DNA of 64,000 nt from Elephas maximus indicus (Eukaryota > Chordata > Mammalia > Proboscidea > Elephantidae), in the NCBI RefSeq assembly GCF_024166365.1, contig NC_064820.1:145224001-145288000 (forward strand), given 5' to 3'. The position numbers and the translations under genes were made by a program. Position 1 is the stretch's first letter. Each line of letters begins with the position of its first letter. Of the stretch, positions 45,577 to 59,423 are shown in pieces. The notes below the pieces were generated by a model. It saw only the letters and a program-made list of their open reading frames with translations. It made no database searches and was not told the DNA's origin.

Positions 45577-46780
45577 TAGGCTATAGATACACTTATGTAC
45601 TTTGATTTTTTCATTAATTAATAAATCCTAGAAGTTGCTCACTATCTGTTCATAGAAATCTTTGCATTCTTTTGTGCAACTGCACAGCATTCCATTTCGA
45701 GTGAATTTCTTAAATATGAACATTTATGTTGTATTTAATTTTGTGCAATTAGAAGTAGTTGTACAATAATAACTATGTGTACACACTTTTATAATGTACA
45801 TTCAGGGTAAAAACCTAGAAGAGGAATTTATAGGTTAAAAATAAATCTAATATAGTTTCCATAGATTTTGTCAAAATTCCTGCTGGAGAGGTTATATCCT
45901 TTTACATTCCCACCAGCAAAGTCTTAAAGTGTCTGTTTACCACTTCCCAACAATATATGCTGTCATACTTTCAGTTTCTTTCAATGTGATAGGTGAGAAA
46001 TGGTATAGTTTAATTTGCATTTCTCTTATATGAATGAAATTTACATCTTTTTATATATTCAAGAGTAATTTTGTATCTTTTTTTTGTGTGTGAATCTGCG
46101 TTTTTCCCAGTTTTCTGTTTTCTAGGTCTTTTAGGTTTTAGGTCTTTTCCCTTTCAATTTTAAGATTTTTTTTATATACTAGGTATTTTACTCCTTTATG
46201 ATAAATTTTGCAAATATTTTCTCCTAGCTTATCAGCTATTTTTGACTTTGCTAATTGTGTTTTCTTCTATTACCATGGAAAAGTTCTTTTGTTTTCATGC
46301 AGTCAGTTTTATCAGCCTCTTCTTTTAGTGCCTCTGAATTTCAGAAAGCCTTTCATTACTTAGGTTTTAGAGAAATTTACCTACGTTCTCTTTAGATATT
46401 TACATAGTTTCAGCTTTTACATTTATTTCTCTTAACTCATTTGGAGTTTAATCTTTTAAAGTATGGATCTAATTTTTTTTTCAAATGGCTATTCAGTTAT
46501 CCTAGTCCATTTATTAAATAGTACATCTTTGCCCCAATTATTTAAAATGACACCTTTATTATATAACATATTTCCACATGTACTTTGCTCTGTTTCTAGA
46601 CTTTTATACCACTGATCTTTCTGTCAAATATTGTGCTAGTATCACATTGTTTTAATTATAGAGGTTTTATAGTTTTTTTTTTTTGTCTGGAAGAAAGCTG
46701 CCACCAATATGTTTTTAAGATTTTTATAAGTATTTTTGTAGCTATTCTTTCCATATGAACGTCAGTATCAAACTGTCTAC
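45577..46780 (-). mobile_element. Old L1M, 3' UTR and ORF2 C-terminus
   Basis: ATTCCCACCAGCAAAGTCTT, GCATTTCTCTTATATGAATG and CAAATGGCTATTCAGTTATC in this order are the complement of the L1 3' UTR and ORF2 end. Many small gaps; no frame left. Confidence 0.8.
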
Positions 46781-46938
46781 CAAAAACAAAACAAACAAAC
46801 AAAAAACCCCATTGCTGTCAAGTCAATTTCAACTCATAGCAACCTTATGGGACAGCGTAGAACTGCCCCATAAGGTTTCCCAGGAGGGACTGGTAGATTC
46901 AAACTTCCAATGTTTTGGTTAGTGGCTGTAGCTAGCGC
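46781..46938 (-). mobile_element. AfroSINE-type SINE in the L1
   Basis: AAACAAACAAAAAACCCCAT starts the complement of the tail; CTGCCCCATAAGGTTTCCCA and TTTTGGTTAGTGGCTGTAGC follow. The head is cut short and followed by an A-run at 46943-46959. Confidence 0.9.
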
Positions 46939-46959
46939 TGTTAAAAAAAAAAAAAAAAA

Positions 46960-47601
46960 AGTGTGTTGGTATTTTTGCTGAAATTGCATTAATTTCATGA
47001 ATTAGGAAGAACCAATATCTTTCTGATGTTGATTTATCCAGTTGGAGGAAAAGGGATGTCTGTTTGTTCAAGTCTACATCTTTCAGGGTGTTTTAAATTT
47101 AAATTTTTCCATATAGGTTTTGCCCATATCTTGATAAGTTTATTCCAGGTATTTTTTGTTTATGTTACAATTGTTAAGTGGTTTTTTCTCTACCCATTAT
47201 ACCTTCTAATTGGTTAATGCTTGTGAACATAAAAGCTATTGACTTGCTGGATTTTTATATTTTTGGATTAATTTTATCATTGATTCTTGAGGATTTTCCA
47301 AGTCTTCTACAACATCATCTGCAAAGAGAGACATGATACTTGTACATCTTTCTAACTCTTAGGTCCCTACCGATCTTGCCTAACTTCATTATCTAATACT
47401 TCCTGAACAATGTTAGTGGTCACTGTGAGTCAGAATCAACAACAACAAGAGTGAGGAGAGTGGACATTCTTGCTTTATTCTTGATCTTAGTGATATTTCA
47501 CAGTTTATATTTATTACTCGCAAATATTAAAGATCTTTCTAGGTGAGTAATATTAGATCTTCCACATACTTTTAAACTGGTATATTGTATGTTTATAATG
47601 A
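46960..47601 (-). mobile_element. Old L1M, ORF2 continued
   Basis: GATGTTGATTTATCCAGTTG, CTACAACATCATCTGCAAAG and GGACATTCTTGCTTTATTCT match the complement of ORF2 in the correct order. A small SINE/RTE-tail relic (GTGAGTCAGAATCAACAACA) lies at 47424-47450. Confidence 0.75.
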
Positions 47602-47801
47602 GGAACCCTGATGGCGCAATGATTAAGTACTCAGTTGTTAGCCGAAAGGTTGGTAGTTTGAACCTATCCAGTAACTCCATGGAAGAAAGACCTGGCTATC
47701 TGCTTCCATAAAGACTGTAACCAAGAAAGCCCAATGGGGCAATTCTATCACTTGAGGTCACTATGAGTTGGAATCAACTTGAGGACACCTAACAACAACA
47801 A
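47602..47801 (+). mobile_element. AfroSINE-type SINE with an RTE-type tail
   Basis: Head GATGGCGCAATGATTAAGTA, box-B region GGTTGGTAGTTTGAACCTAT, internal GGAAGAAAGACCTGGCTATC. The tail differs from most copies: GGACACCTAACAACAACAAT, the same end as the RTE LINE. Confidence 0.92.
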
Positions 47802-48560
47802 TGTTTATAACTGTTTAATAATTTCCCTATTTATTGATAGTTTTTCAGTATTAAAAGAGCTTTGGGTGAAAGCTCTGCAACGTTTCACCAAGGTTACAGG
47901 TGTGAGAATTCCTCTAAGGTAGAGACTGAGTACTAGGATTGTGTGTATGTTCACCACGCAAGAAACTATACTTTGCTTCCTCTCTCCCTCCAGCCCAAAA
48001 TACGCTTTTGTGCTCTCAGCTTTTTATACTCAGGCCTGGGGTTGCAGTGATAGTTTTCAATCATTCAATCTAATTCCCAATTTGTTACTAAACTGTATAA
48101 AACTTTCTTAGAGACTGGGATCAAGGGATACGGCTCTGTGTTTCACTCTTCGTGATATGCAGGGCCTTCAACAGCACTGGGCCAAGTGCATATGTTTCCT
48201 TGCCTGGGTCTTAAGAGAAGTACTCAGCAGAGGCCTGAAATAGTGTTGGAAATATATTGGACCGTTACTTTATATTGCTTTGAATGTGAAATAAAGCAGA
48301 ATAACACGTTCGCTGGTTCGTCTCTTGCTGTCTCAGGCTCTGCTTTAATTACTTGCTTACCTAGGCAGTTGCCCCAAATAGAGAGGTATTCCGATACTTT
48401 TCTTTCCATCCATAGTGAGGGTGCTGAAACTTCTATTTTGCTGTCCTATAGAAACTGATCATCTAGGAGAAGTACACACAGACCTTGACTCACTTGGTTA
48501 ACAGACTTTGCGAGTTTCATCTTCTTCCAAGATAGGGAAACACTATTACTTGTTTTTTGT
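47802..48560. mobile_element. Possible LTR fragment, tentative
   Basis: The stretch from about 47869 to 48470 has a TATA-like TTTTTATACTCAG near 48018-48030 and a poly(A)-like GAAATAAAGCAG near 48288-48299 and interrupts the L1 order. That is the layout of an LTR in plus orientation. I could not find TG...CA ends with a target duplication. The open frames here are motif-free. Confidence 0.3.
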
Positions 48561-49375
48561 TTTATTTTTCAGGCCTAAAAAGGAAATCTGAGGATTTATC
48601 AGAACAGATATACACATTTTAAGTTTTAATAGATTTTTCCAACTTGCTCAGACCAGTTTATACCCAGCCCAGTAGTATATTTGACACCTATTTCTCTATA
48701 AGTATTCTATACCAACATGTGTTACAACCTTAACATTTTGTTCATCTACTATGAGAAAAATAATCTTATTGCTGTTTTATTGTGGATTTCCCCCATGACC
48801 AGTGGGTTGGACATCCTTCATACGTTTATTGCCTATTTATATTATCTCTTTTGTGAGTTGCTTGTAGAAATCCTTTGCTATTTTTCTACCAGATAGCTTG
48901 TATTTTAATTATAGATAGGCAAATATATATGTATATTCTAAATACATAATGCCTTTTCTGTCATGTATTATTGTAAATGTTTTTCTCCCAGTCCTTTTAT
49001 TTTGCTAACAATTTCTATTATAATGAAGTCTATAATTTTGCTAAGAGTAATTGCGTTAAGTGTTTTCCTTTATGGCTTTTACTTTTTCCGTTTTGCATGA
49101 GAAGGGTTTACATACTCCAAAGTTACAAACATATTCTCAGTTATAGGTTACTGTGAGTGTGTGTGCATGTGAGAGAGAGCGACAGAGACAGAGAGATAAT
49201 TGGTCCTCATCGGTCAGGGGTAAAATAACGGTGTGAGGTTGGGCTGCCTGGGGATTGGAGCACAGTGTTTGGTCCCTGTGAGCACTAGTGATGATGCTGA
49301 GTGTCTTTGCTCCTGACATGAATGAGAATGGATCAGTTGTTTCACTGCTACTTAGGTCCACTTTCAGTACGTGAT
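48561..49375 (-). mobile_element. Old L1M-like 3' sequence, second fragment
   Basis: TGGACATCCTTCATACGTTT and TCTTTTGTGAGTTGCTTGTA resemble the complement of an L1 3' UTR, out of order with the L1 on both sides, so it is a separate fragment. 49137-49375 is not assigned; its minus-strand 113-codon open frame has no recognisable domain. A GAGA-type low-complexity patch lies at about 49168-49196. Confidence 0.5.
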
Positions 49376-50530
49376 AGATATCCTTTATCAAACTAAACAA
49401 TTTCGTCTCTGTTACTAGTTTGCTGTGTTTTTTTAAATCATGAATGAGTGTTTTATTTTTATTGCCTACTGAAATCATTATATGATTATTTGCCTTTAAT
49501 CTGTTATATATTGTGATTTCATTATTAGGGTTTAATATTTCAATTCTGATCTAACTTTATTTGGCTGTGATGTATTATTCTTTTAATATACTGCTGGATT
49601 TGGCTTTTAAATACTGTATTGGGGATTTGCATATGTCAGATTGGCCTATAGTTGTTTCTGAAGTTTTCCTTGCCTGTTTATGATTTCAGGGTACATATTT
49701 CCTAGTACAATGAGTTGACTAACTTTGTGTTATTTTAATGCTCAGGGAGAATTTATGTACGTGTAAATTACCCATTCCTTCAAGGCAACTGGTCTGAGTG
49801 CCTATTGGATGGTTAGATTTTTGACTAAATTTTAGTTTTCTTATGGTCATTCTATTCATGTTTCTACTAGTTCTTGGGCCAACTTAGGTAGTAATTTTTC
49901 TTGAAGATTTACGACTATTAATTTTTGGTCTCTTTAATCTTTCTAGACTGAGAGAGGTCTTAAAATTTCCCACAACAATTGTTTTTTTCTTTTATTTCTG
50001 AGGATTTGCTTTATATGCTTTGTTACATAGTGCATTGAATTTATATTTGCTTTCTCTTCAGTGTGAATTGAGCTCTTATCAATCTAAAATGGCCATATTT
50101 TTGTGATTTCATATTTTTTCCGACAAATTTCATTTCTCTGAAATGAATATTGCTACCACCGTTTTTATTTTTATTTGCAGTAGCCTGCAATTTCCCCCCT
50201 TAATTTGGGTTTTAACTTTTCCTATCATTTTGTTTTATGTGTCTTTTATAAATAGCACATAGACAAACTTAGTTCCTAGCCCAATCTTATATTTTCCGTT
50301 CTTTAAGAGCATAAGTTCATTGTTATTTATTGTCGATTTGCTGTAATTCATTTAACTTTTGAATTCTTGCTTTCTCATTTTTATGCTTTCTTGCTGTCTT
50401 TGATGTTTTGTCTTTCTAAAATCACTTCAACTTAGAGTTTTTAGTTATCAAAGTCCAGACTAAAGTATTACTACTTTTATTATCCTCTTTTATACAAATA
50501 ATTAAACAAATTTTTATTAAATGACTTTGC
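49376..50530 (-). mobile_element. Old L1M, ORF2 middle to upstream part
   Basis: ATCCTTTATCAAACTAAACA, GGATTTGCATATGTCAGATT and GGCCTATAGTTGTTTCTGAA follow the complement of ORF2 in order from 47600. The left end of the element is uncertain. Confidence 0.65.
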
Positions 50531-50939
50531 AAAGGGATTTTTACTCTAAAACGTAATCTTCTGATTCTTTATGCAGTATTCAGTTTTTAAACTAATTTTT
50601 TCAGGTTCTCTATTTATGCAGAAGAAATGTCCTCTTAATGTAGCTCTTTCTTTCACACAAATTGGCAACAATTAGAAGACAGACAGTACAGAAATCTCGT
50701 GAAGATACAAAGGCTTCCTCACTTTGGCTGTTTTCCCATCAGTAGAAAATGTTTATCTACCTAACTTCTTTCCTACAACAACCTGCTCTATCAGCAATAA
50801 AATCTTTGTCACCAGTACACTGTTAAGGTGGTTTATAATCCTCAAATTCCCTACACATATGTTTAAGAATACATACAAGTGGCACAAAATGAATTTTTTA
50901 CAGAAAGAAAGTGAAAAGTACCCTATTACTGTCATATTT
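50531..50939. other. Unassigned intergenic stretch
   Basis: Overlapping 92- and 79-codon open frames on opposite strands (50724-51002) carry no motif and run into the SINE. Nothing recognised. Confidence 0.4.
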
Positions 50940-51149
50940 GTTGTTGTTAACTGCTGTCGTATCAGCCCCCAACTCATGGCAACTCTATGCACTGTAGGGT
51001 AGTATCACTGTGATCCATATGGTTTTTATTGGCTGATTTTCAGAAGTAGATTGCCAGGCCTTTCTTCCTAGTTTGTGTTAGTCTGGAAATTCCACTGAAA
51101 CCTGTTCAGCATCACCACAACATGCAAGCCTCCACTGATAGGCAAGGCA
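50940..51149 (-). mobile_element. AfroSINE-like SINE, different subfamily
   Basis: Plus strand: TTGTTGTTAACTGCTGTCGT (RTE-like tail complement), GGTTTTTATTGGCTGATTTT, GCCAGGCCTTTCTTCCTAGT, GCAAGCCTCCACTGATAGGC. Its body differs from the main SINE form. Perfect 9-bp flanks GTCATATTT at 50931-50939 and 51150-51158 mark the insertion. Confidence 0.82.
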
Positions 51150-51311
51150 GTCATATTTAGGGTTGCTAATATTTCTTCATAGTGTATATTTTCCCCTCTT
51201 CAAACTAAAAAAAAATTAATTTGCTTAAAGGCCTTTTATCTTTTTGCTAGGTTCCTCTCTGAGGCACTGTGATTTTATCCAACAGAAAGATAGGTCTTAT
51301 TATGTTCCCAA

Positions 51312-51474
51312 GGAGCCCCGGTGACACAGTGGTTAAGAGCTACGGCTGCTAACCAAAAGGTGAGCAATTCAAATCCATCAGCTGCTCCTTGGAAGCCCTA
51401 TGGGAGCAGTTCTCCTCTGTCCTGTAGGGTCGTTATGAGTTGGAATCAACTTGACAGCAACGGGTTTGGTTTTT
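51312..51474 (+). mobile_element. AfroSINE-type SINE, short form
   Basis: GGAGCCCCGGTGACACAGTG, GCTGCTAACCAAAAGGTGAG, CTCCTTGGAAGCCCTATGGG, tail GGAATCAACTTGACAGCAAC then GGGTTTGG. Confidence 0.93.
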
Positions 51475-52261
51475 CTTTTTGATTATGTTCTCAAAGCCCA
51501 CAAAAATATGAATGTTCAACCTAAAAATTCAGTTTATAAGCAGAAAAATAAATACAAGTTGAAATAAATGAGTTAGAGGGAGAATACACTCTTATATGAT
51601 TCAGAATTGTATGTAGTCATATTACATGTGTAAAACTTGAAGACAAATGTCTACTCCAGCCCTCTTTGAAGGGATGGTAAGTGGCACAGTGGAAATTCTG
51701 GTAACTTTAAAATAATATGGCCAGAAGAGGTTAGATTTGGTTTACATTATACCAAAATGTCCTATTACTAATTTGGATTCTTCCCTTACAGAGAAGATAG
51801 TTTTTATATATCTTTATGTGAGCATCTTTTCCCTCTCTAGGAATCTGAGGAAGAACGATGAACACAATCTCTTCAGCAGGCAAAGTGCTGGGTCTGGGCA
51901 GCTGAGGGTTCATTTACTGGGCCAGCTTCAGCAGAAGTCAGTCTCTGGATGTGAGAATGTTGGCTTTGTTCTGTGACCTGTTGGATTTCCTTATGAATCA
52001 CAACCCCCAAATGTCCCAAAGTGTGTATTTTTTCCCCCTTGGAGTTGAACTGATTCAGAGTCCTCAAATGTTTGTATTTTTTCCATATCACTGCTTCAAT
52101 ATTTTTTTAAGTGACAGGATTGACTAGCAAGGAATATTATCTTTTTAGAAGCTTTTTTTTTTTTTTTTTGCATGTGTGCCAGAATATGGGACCCCAGGGA
52201 AATTGATAATTAAGTTTCTAAGAAAGTAGGTTATTACTGATGTTTAACTCATTTTAGAAAT
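51475..52261. other. Repeat-poor intergenic stretch
   Basis: T-run at 52153-52169. Short overlapping open frames on both strands at 51731-52091 have no motif. Nothing else recognised. Confidence 0.4.
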
Positions 52262-52355
52262 TGGAAGACACTCACTTCTGGTGTCCTCATCTGTAAAATG
52301 GAGGTGAACAATCATGTCCACCTTATAGGGTTGTTGAAAGATTAAGAGAGATCCG
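52262..52355 (+). mobile_element. MIR fragment
   Basis: GTGTCCTCATCTGTAAAATG followed by CTTATAGGGTTGTTGAAAGA is the MIR core and 3' part. Confidence 0.82.
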
Positions 52356-55300
52356 TCCCAGGCAGAGTTGAGAAGAGTTGGCTATGGGGAGAGAAAAGAG
52401 CTGCTTTCCTATCAAGGAGCTGGGGAGGCAAGTTACTAACAAAGGAGGAAGATGGTGGAGAAAGTGTCCCTCTGCTCAGCTTCCTACTTGGCTACAGCCT
52501 GCTGACGACTGCCTCTCTTGTACTTGGCTTTCAGCTCGACCTTAAGCTGAGCAACTTGCCAAAACATTCTTGATACTGCCAGGAAAAGTAAATGCAGTAA
52601 TATCTAATTACTGGGGAGCATGGGCATTGGGGTGGAGGAAAACACACAACTAAACAAAGGCCCATTTTCTGGAGGGGAAAAAGAAAAAAACAGTATTTCT
52701 AGAAATTGAAGTGGAAAATAGCTGCAAAATTATAATTCATGTTTTCTATTTCTGGATTCACTGATTGATGGCATATTTAATAGAACTATTGGAAAGGAGC
52801 ATTTACAGGCCTTTATTTCCCTCCATGGCCTAACAAACATGAAAAGTCCTTCATGCTATAGATACCACTTGTTCCAGAGTGCTCCAAGCCTCACAACACC
52901 TGCTAGAATTCTATTTATTGAACAACAGGTTTGATCATTTTTTTTTTAGTGGATTGACTTGACAATTCAGTTAAAACACACAAACAGTATCAGCATGTGC
53001 TACCCAGACTGAGAGAAGCAGGTGGCAGCTCATGACTTACAGGGATGGATTCTGAGAAGGAATTGAACCCTTTACTCCAACTTTTAGGACCTTCCCAGTG
53101 TACCCCTAGTCAAGTACCCTAAGTCCCAGGTATAGAGCAAAGTACCCTCTGCATTTCTGGGTCATGTTTATACACAGATTTTGTGGGATGGTAAGAAGAG
53201 GGGAGAGAGTATTGCCAGAATCAAGGCATATGGACTTATTGATGTTCTAGGTCATAGTAAAAGAAAAAAAAAAAAAAAAAAAAGTGATAGGATCAGGAAT
53301 GAACATACTAACCTAGAGTCCAGAAACTTCCTTCAAGAGTTAAGTAGACAAGTGAGAATTTGTAACGTGTACTGCCAGGTATTAAGAGTTATAATAAGCT
53401 AAACAGGTAACAGGCTGTATAATTACCAACATGTGCTGAGATAGATGCCGATCTTTGTGCAGCTCCACTGATAACTTTTTTTTTAATAGGCCCGAGTTCC
53501 AAACTCAGGCTTGACTCAACCTCGTGTTCTTTCCATGTTCCTTCTCAAGACTCAGCAAAGTGCAAAATTAGGAGGGCTGTAGAATTTTAATCCATCCTTC
53601 AAAGTTCATATTAATCTTAACCAGTACCTTTTTCTCCCAGTTCTCATACTTTGTTGAAGAACATAATTCTTTGCTCATAGTAGACGCTGTTATGAATAGT
53701 CTCTTGGAAAACAATTCCAAAGAGGGGAGAAACTAAGGAGTTAGCATTTGAAATGTCTTAGATCTACTACATGTCGTGCATTTGGTTCATCCAAATTTCT
53801 TTAAGACAATGGCTTCTTTCTAGTGACTAACCTGTGACGCTGTGTGTAAATGAAGAAAACTATTAAGGAACGTGGTGTCATTGTAATTTGAAATGATTTG
53901 TGGTAGCCATAAGCTCTTGTACATGCTGTAGAAAAACAGTGAGGCCAGGGTATGGCTGGCTGAGGTGTGACAAGCAGAACTGAAATATTAGTAGAAAATC
54001 TTAAAAACAAAGTGTAAATTAGAGCCTGGCATATATTACCACAAAAGAATAAGCATCCTAGGAGCCTTTAGAGGGTTCTAACGTTCAAAGCCACTTGACA
54101 GGAGACTTGGTGAAGTATGGTTTATTCAGCAAATCACTGACTAGAATGTCTATGTGATGAGTGGGTCTCCTCCTCTTTTAAATTGTAGTTATTTAGTCTT
54201 AATTCAACAATTTTTAAAAATACAGACCAAAATATTTTTCCCAGTCTTTATATATATTGCATAGATGAAGTGGGAAAAATGAGATCAATTGTGGAGGGCA
54301 AAAGGATGATTTCTGCTAGAGATGCTTTAGCTAATCAGGAAGAAGAGAATGAACACAAGGCAATGACATCTAAATTAAAATTCAATTTCTCTTTCCTCTT
54401 CTTCAACAAGAGGAACAATACGTTACCCTTTCCCTAGTCTTCTAGTGTTCTGGGATGGTGGTATGATTTGATCAGTAAGATGATAATTTAACTTAATTAT
54501 CTGCTACTCTGCCTTTTAATCACAACAGAGGTAGAATATCTAAGAATTAACTACATCAGTTGCAAGAATAAATTAATCAGTTTTTCAGAATTTCTCTTTT
54601 TAACATCAAATGTTTACACTTTTAAATACTTGATATGTTATTATATGTAGCCTGAACACTTCAAAAGAAATTTTAATTCTGTCCATGAAGTAGAGATCCT
54701 GATGAAGCAGGATGAAAAGATTAATTTAACTCAGCAATAAGTCCTAGCAGTGCTTTGTTTTTATGTTTTGTTTTTGTTCCACTTATTATTAAAAGACTTT
54801 CCAGGCCCTCCCCTCCTCCAACACAGATGTATGTAAGATATGTAAGTATATGTTACTTTCAGCCACTTTGGATGGGTAATAAATGGTAAGCTGTTCTCAT
54901 GCAATCTAATGCAATCACACTTTTATGTCCTTGGTCTTAAAAAGAAGTCTTTGATTTTTCTATCAGTTATGGAATATAAGTTATTTTGTTCATTGAACTA
55001 TTGAAGATGCATCAAATATACCACTCTAATGATAAAGAAAAATACTTGATAGAAAAAATAAAGATGAGGAGGGCACAAGCCCCTTCAGCAGATGTCTGGG
55101 AAAATGGAGCAATTTTTAGGTTTAGGTCCACTCAAGCAGGTTGGGCGAAGAGCTGTCCAAACAAAGTCATGTTCTTATGATGTGTCACCCACACCACCAG
55201 AGACCAGCTCTTCCACAGACTCAGGAACAGTAGTGTGTGAGGCGGCTCCACATTGCTGTCACCTCAAAAGTGACTCTTCTAAAACTACTGGGTTCCTAGA

Positions 55301-55514
55301 GTAATTTGGAAAGAGAGGCCTTTGCAGCACTAACTACTCAGTAGTCCTCTTTTACCCAATCGACCTTAACTGTCCATGAAACGAGTGGTAAAACTTGTGA
55401 AATTTACTAGATCCCACCTACTTCCCTGTACTAAATATGCAAGTGTAGACTAAGAGAGGACCATCTGCTAGGTGGTATGTGGCATATTAAGAGTTATGCA
55501 TATATATATATATT
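52356..55514. other. Repeat-poor intergenic block
   Basis: A-run at about 53262-53282. No gene can be supported. The open frame 55092-55304 (plus, 70 codons) is discussed in findings. Its relative lack of recent repeats, next to the end of KCNN2, makes conserved non-coding elements possible, but I cannot see conservation from one sequence. Confidence 0.45.
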
Positions 55515-55527
55515 CATTACGCTCTTA

Positions 55528-55691
55528 AAAACCAAACAAAAACCGCTGCCATCGAGTCAATTCCGACTCATAGCGACCTTATAGGACAGAGTAGAACTGC
55601 CCCATAGTGTTTTCAAGAAGCAGCTGGTGGATTCCATCTGCCGACATTTTGGTTAGCAGCTGAGCTCTTAACCACTGTGCCATCAGGGCTC
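55528..55691 (-). mobile_element. AfroSINE-type SINE with 13-bp duplication
   Basis: Flanked by CATTACGCTCTTA (55515-55527) and CATTATGCCCTTA (55692-55704). CGCTGCCATCGAGTCAATTC starts the complement of the tail; CTCTTAACCACTGTGCCATC ends the complement of the head. Confidence 0.95.
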
Positions 55692-55704
55692 CATTATGCC
55701 CTTA

Positions 55705-56215
55705 GGAACTATGAAAACGTGCATATGCGAATACTTTTATGAATACTCCAAGCACTCAGAATGCATCAAAGGCCCCTCATAATAAATGAATACATGGGAA
55801 GATATGAATACATCAGTTTAGAGACAGTGGAGTATCCTGATACCTTTTCCATGTATGTTTGCTGGTAAACTGGGGGGAAAAAAATTCTTGAAGGAATCTG
55901 TGCCCATTGTTTATATGTGTTCTTATATATCAGCCTCACTTTCCAAATAATTTAAAAACACAGTGTATTTAAATATAAGATACTGTAAACTTGAAAATAA
56001 TTGTAAGCTGGCCTGGGTCAAATTGTTTTAAGTCTAATATTTCCTAATGAGGGAAAATCTGAACAGAGTATGGAGTAATTGAATGTCTTTCTTCCAACAG
56101 ACCAACCTTTTGGAAATGAAAATTATCAGTGTGCATCAGATGACCATCGGCCATTTTACCTGCAGTGTAATGTGAAAAAAGAAGCTTTAGAAGTGCCAAG
56201 TGACCAAACAAGTAT
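55705..56215. other. Intergenic stretch downstream of KCNN2
   Basis: No named repeat. It contains a plus-strand stretch at 56079-56227 that looks exon-like (see findings). Confidence 0.4.
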
Positions 56216-56543
56216 GTGCAGAAAGTAACTTTTTTTATTATATTTTTTTATCATATAATGTAGTAGTAAAGTTTGTTTGAAGTGCATGAATAAAAAGTTA
56301 GTGAAATTACAGGAGGAACAATCTATATAGCAATAATAGGTGCATTCCCTGTGCATCTAAAAGAAAAAAAAAAAAAAAAGAGTTTTCACTCATTTTGGCC
56401 TAAAACTTAGTGTTCAGGTTCCCAGGATTCTGACATCAGAACCCGGATAACGCTGATTAGAACCATAGGGGCTTTACAATAAAAGCTAAAATATTGACCA
56501 TATGATGGCAAAAAGTCTTATTTTGTGGTTAACTTATTCTCTT
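56216..56543 (-). other. KCNN2: KCNN2 3' UTR, candidate
   Basis: Sequence directly downstream of the KCNN2 stop codon on the minus strand. It holds no repeat that I recognise and ends near an AATAAA about 300 bases after the stop. The exact cleavage site is not visible from sequence; longer alternative 3' UTRs are possible. Confidence 0.55.
56234..56239 (-). terminator. KCNN2: Candidate poly(A) signal of KCNN2
   Basis: TTTATT on the plus strand is AATAAA on the minus strand, about 305 bases after the stop codon. It is the closest canonical signal downstream of the stop. Confidence 0.5.

Positions 56544-59423
<2,880 letters not shown>

Noticed and set aside
49137..49478. Minus-strand 113-codon open frame as a gene
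   Set aside because: Its upstream part lies in L1 text and the rest is low-complexity (CT-rich); no domain is visible.
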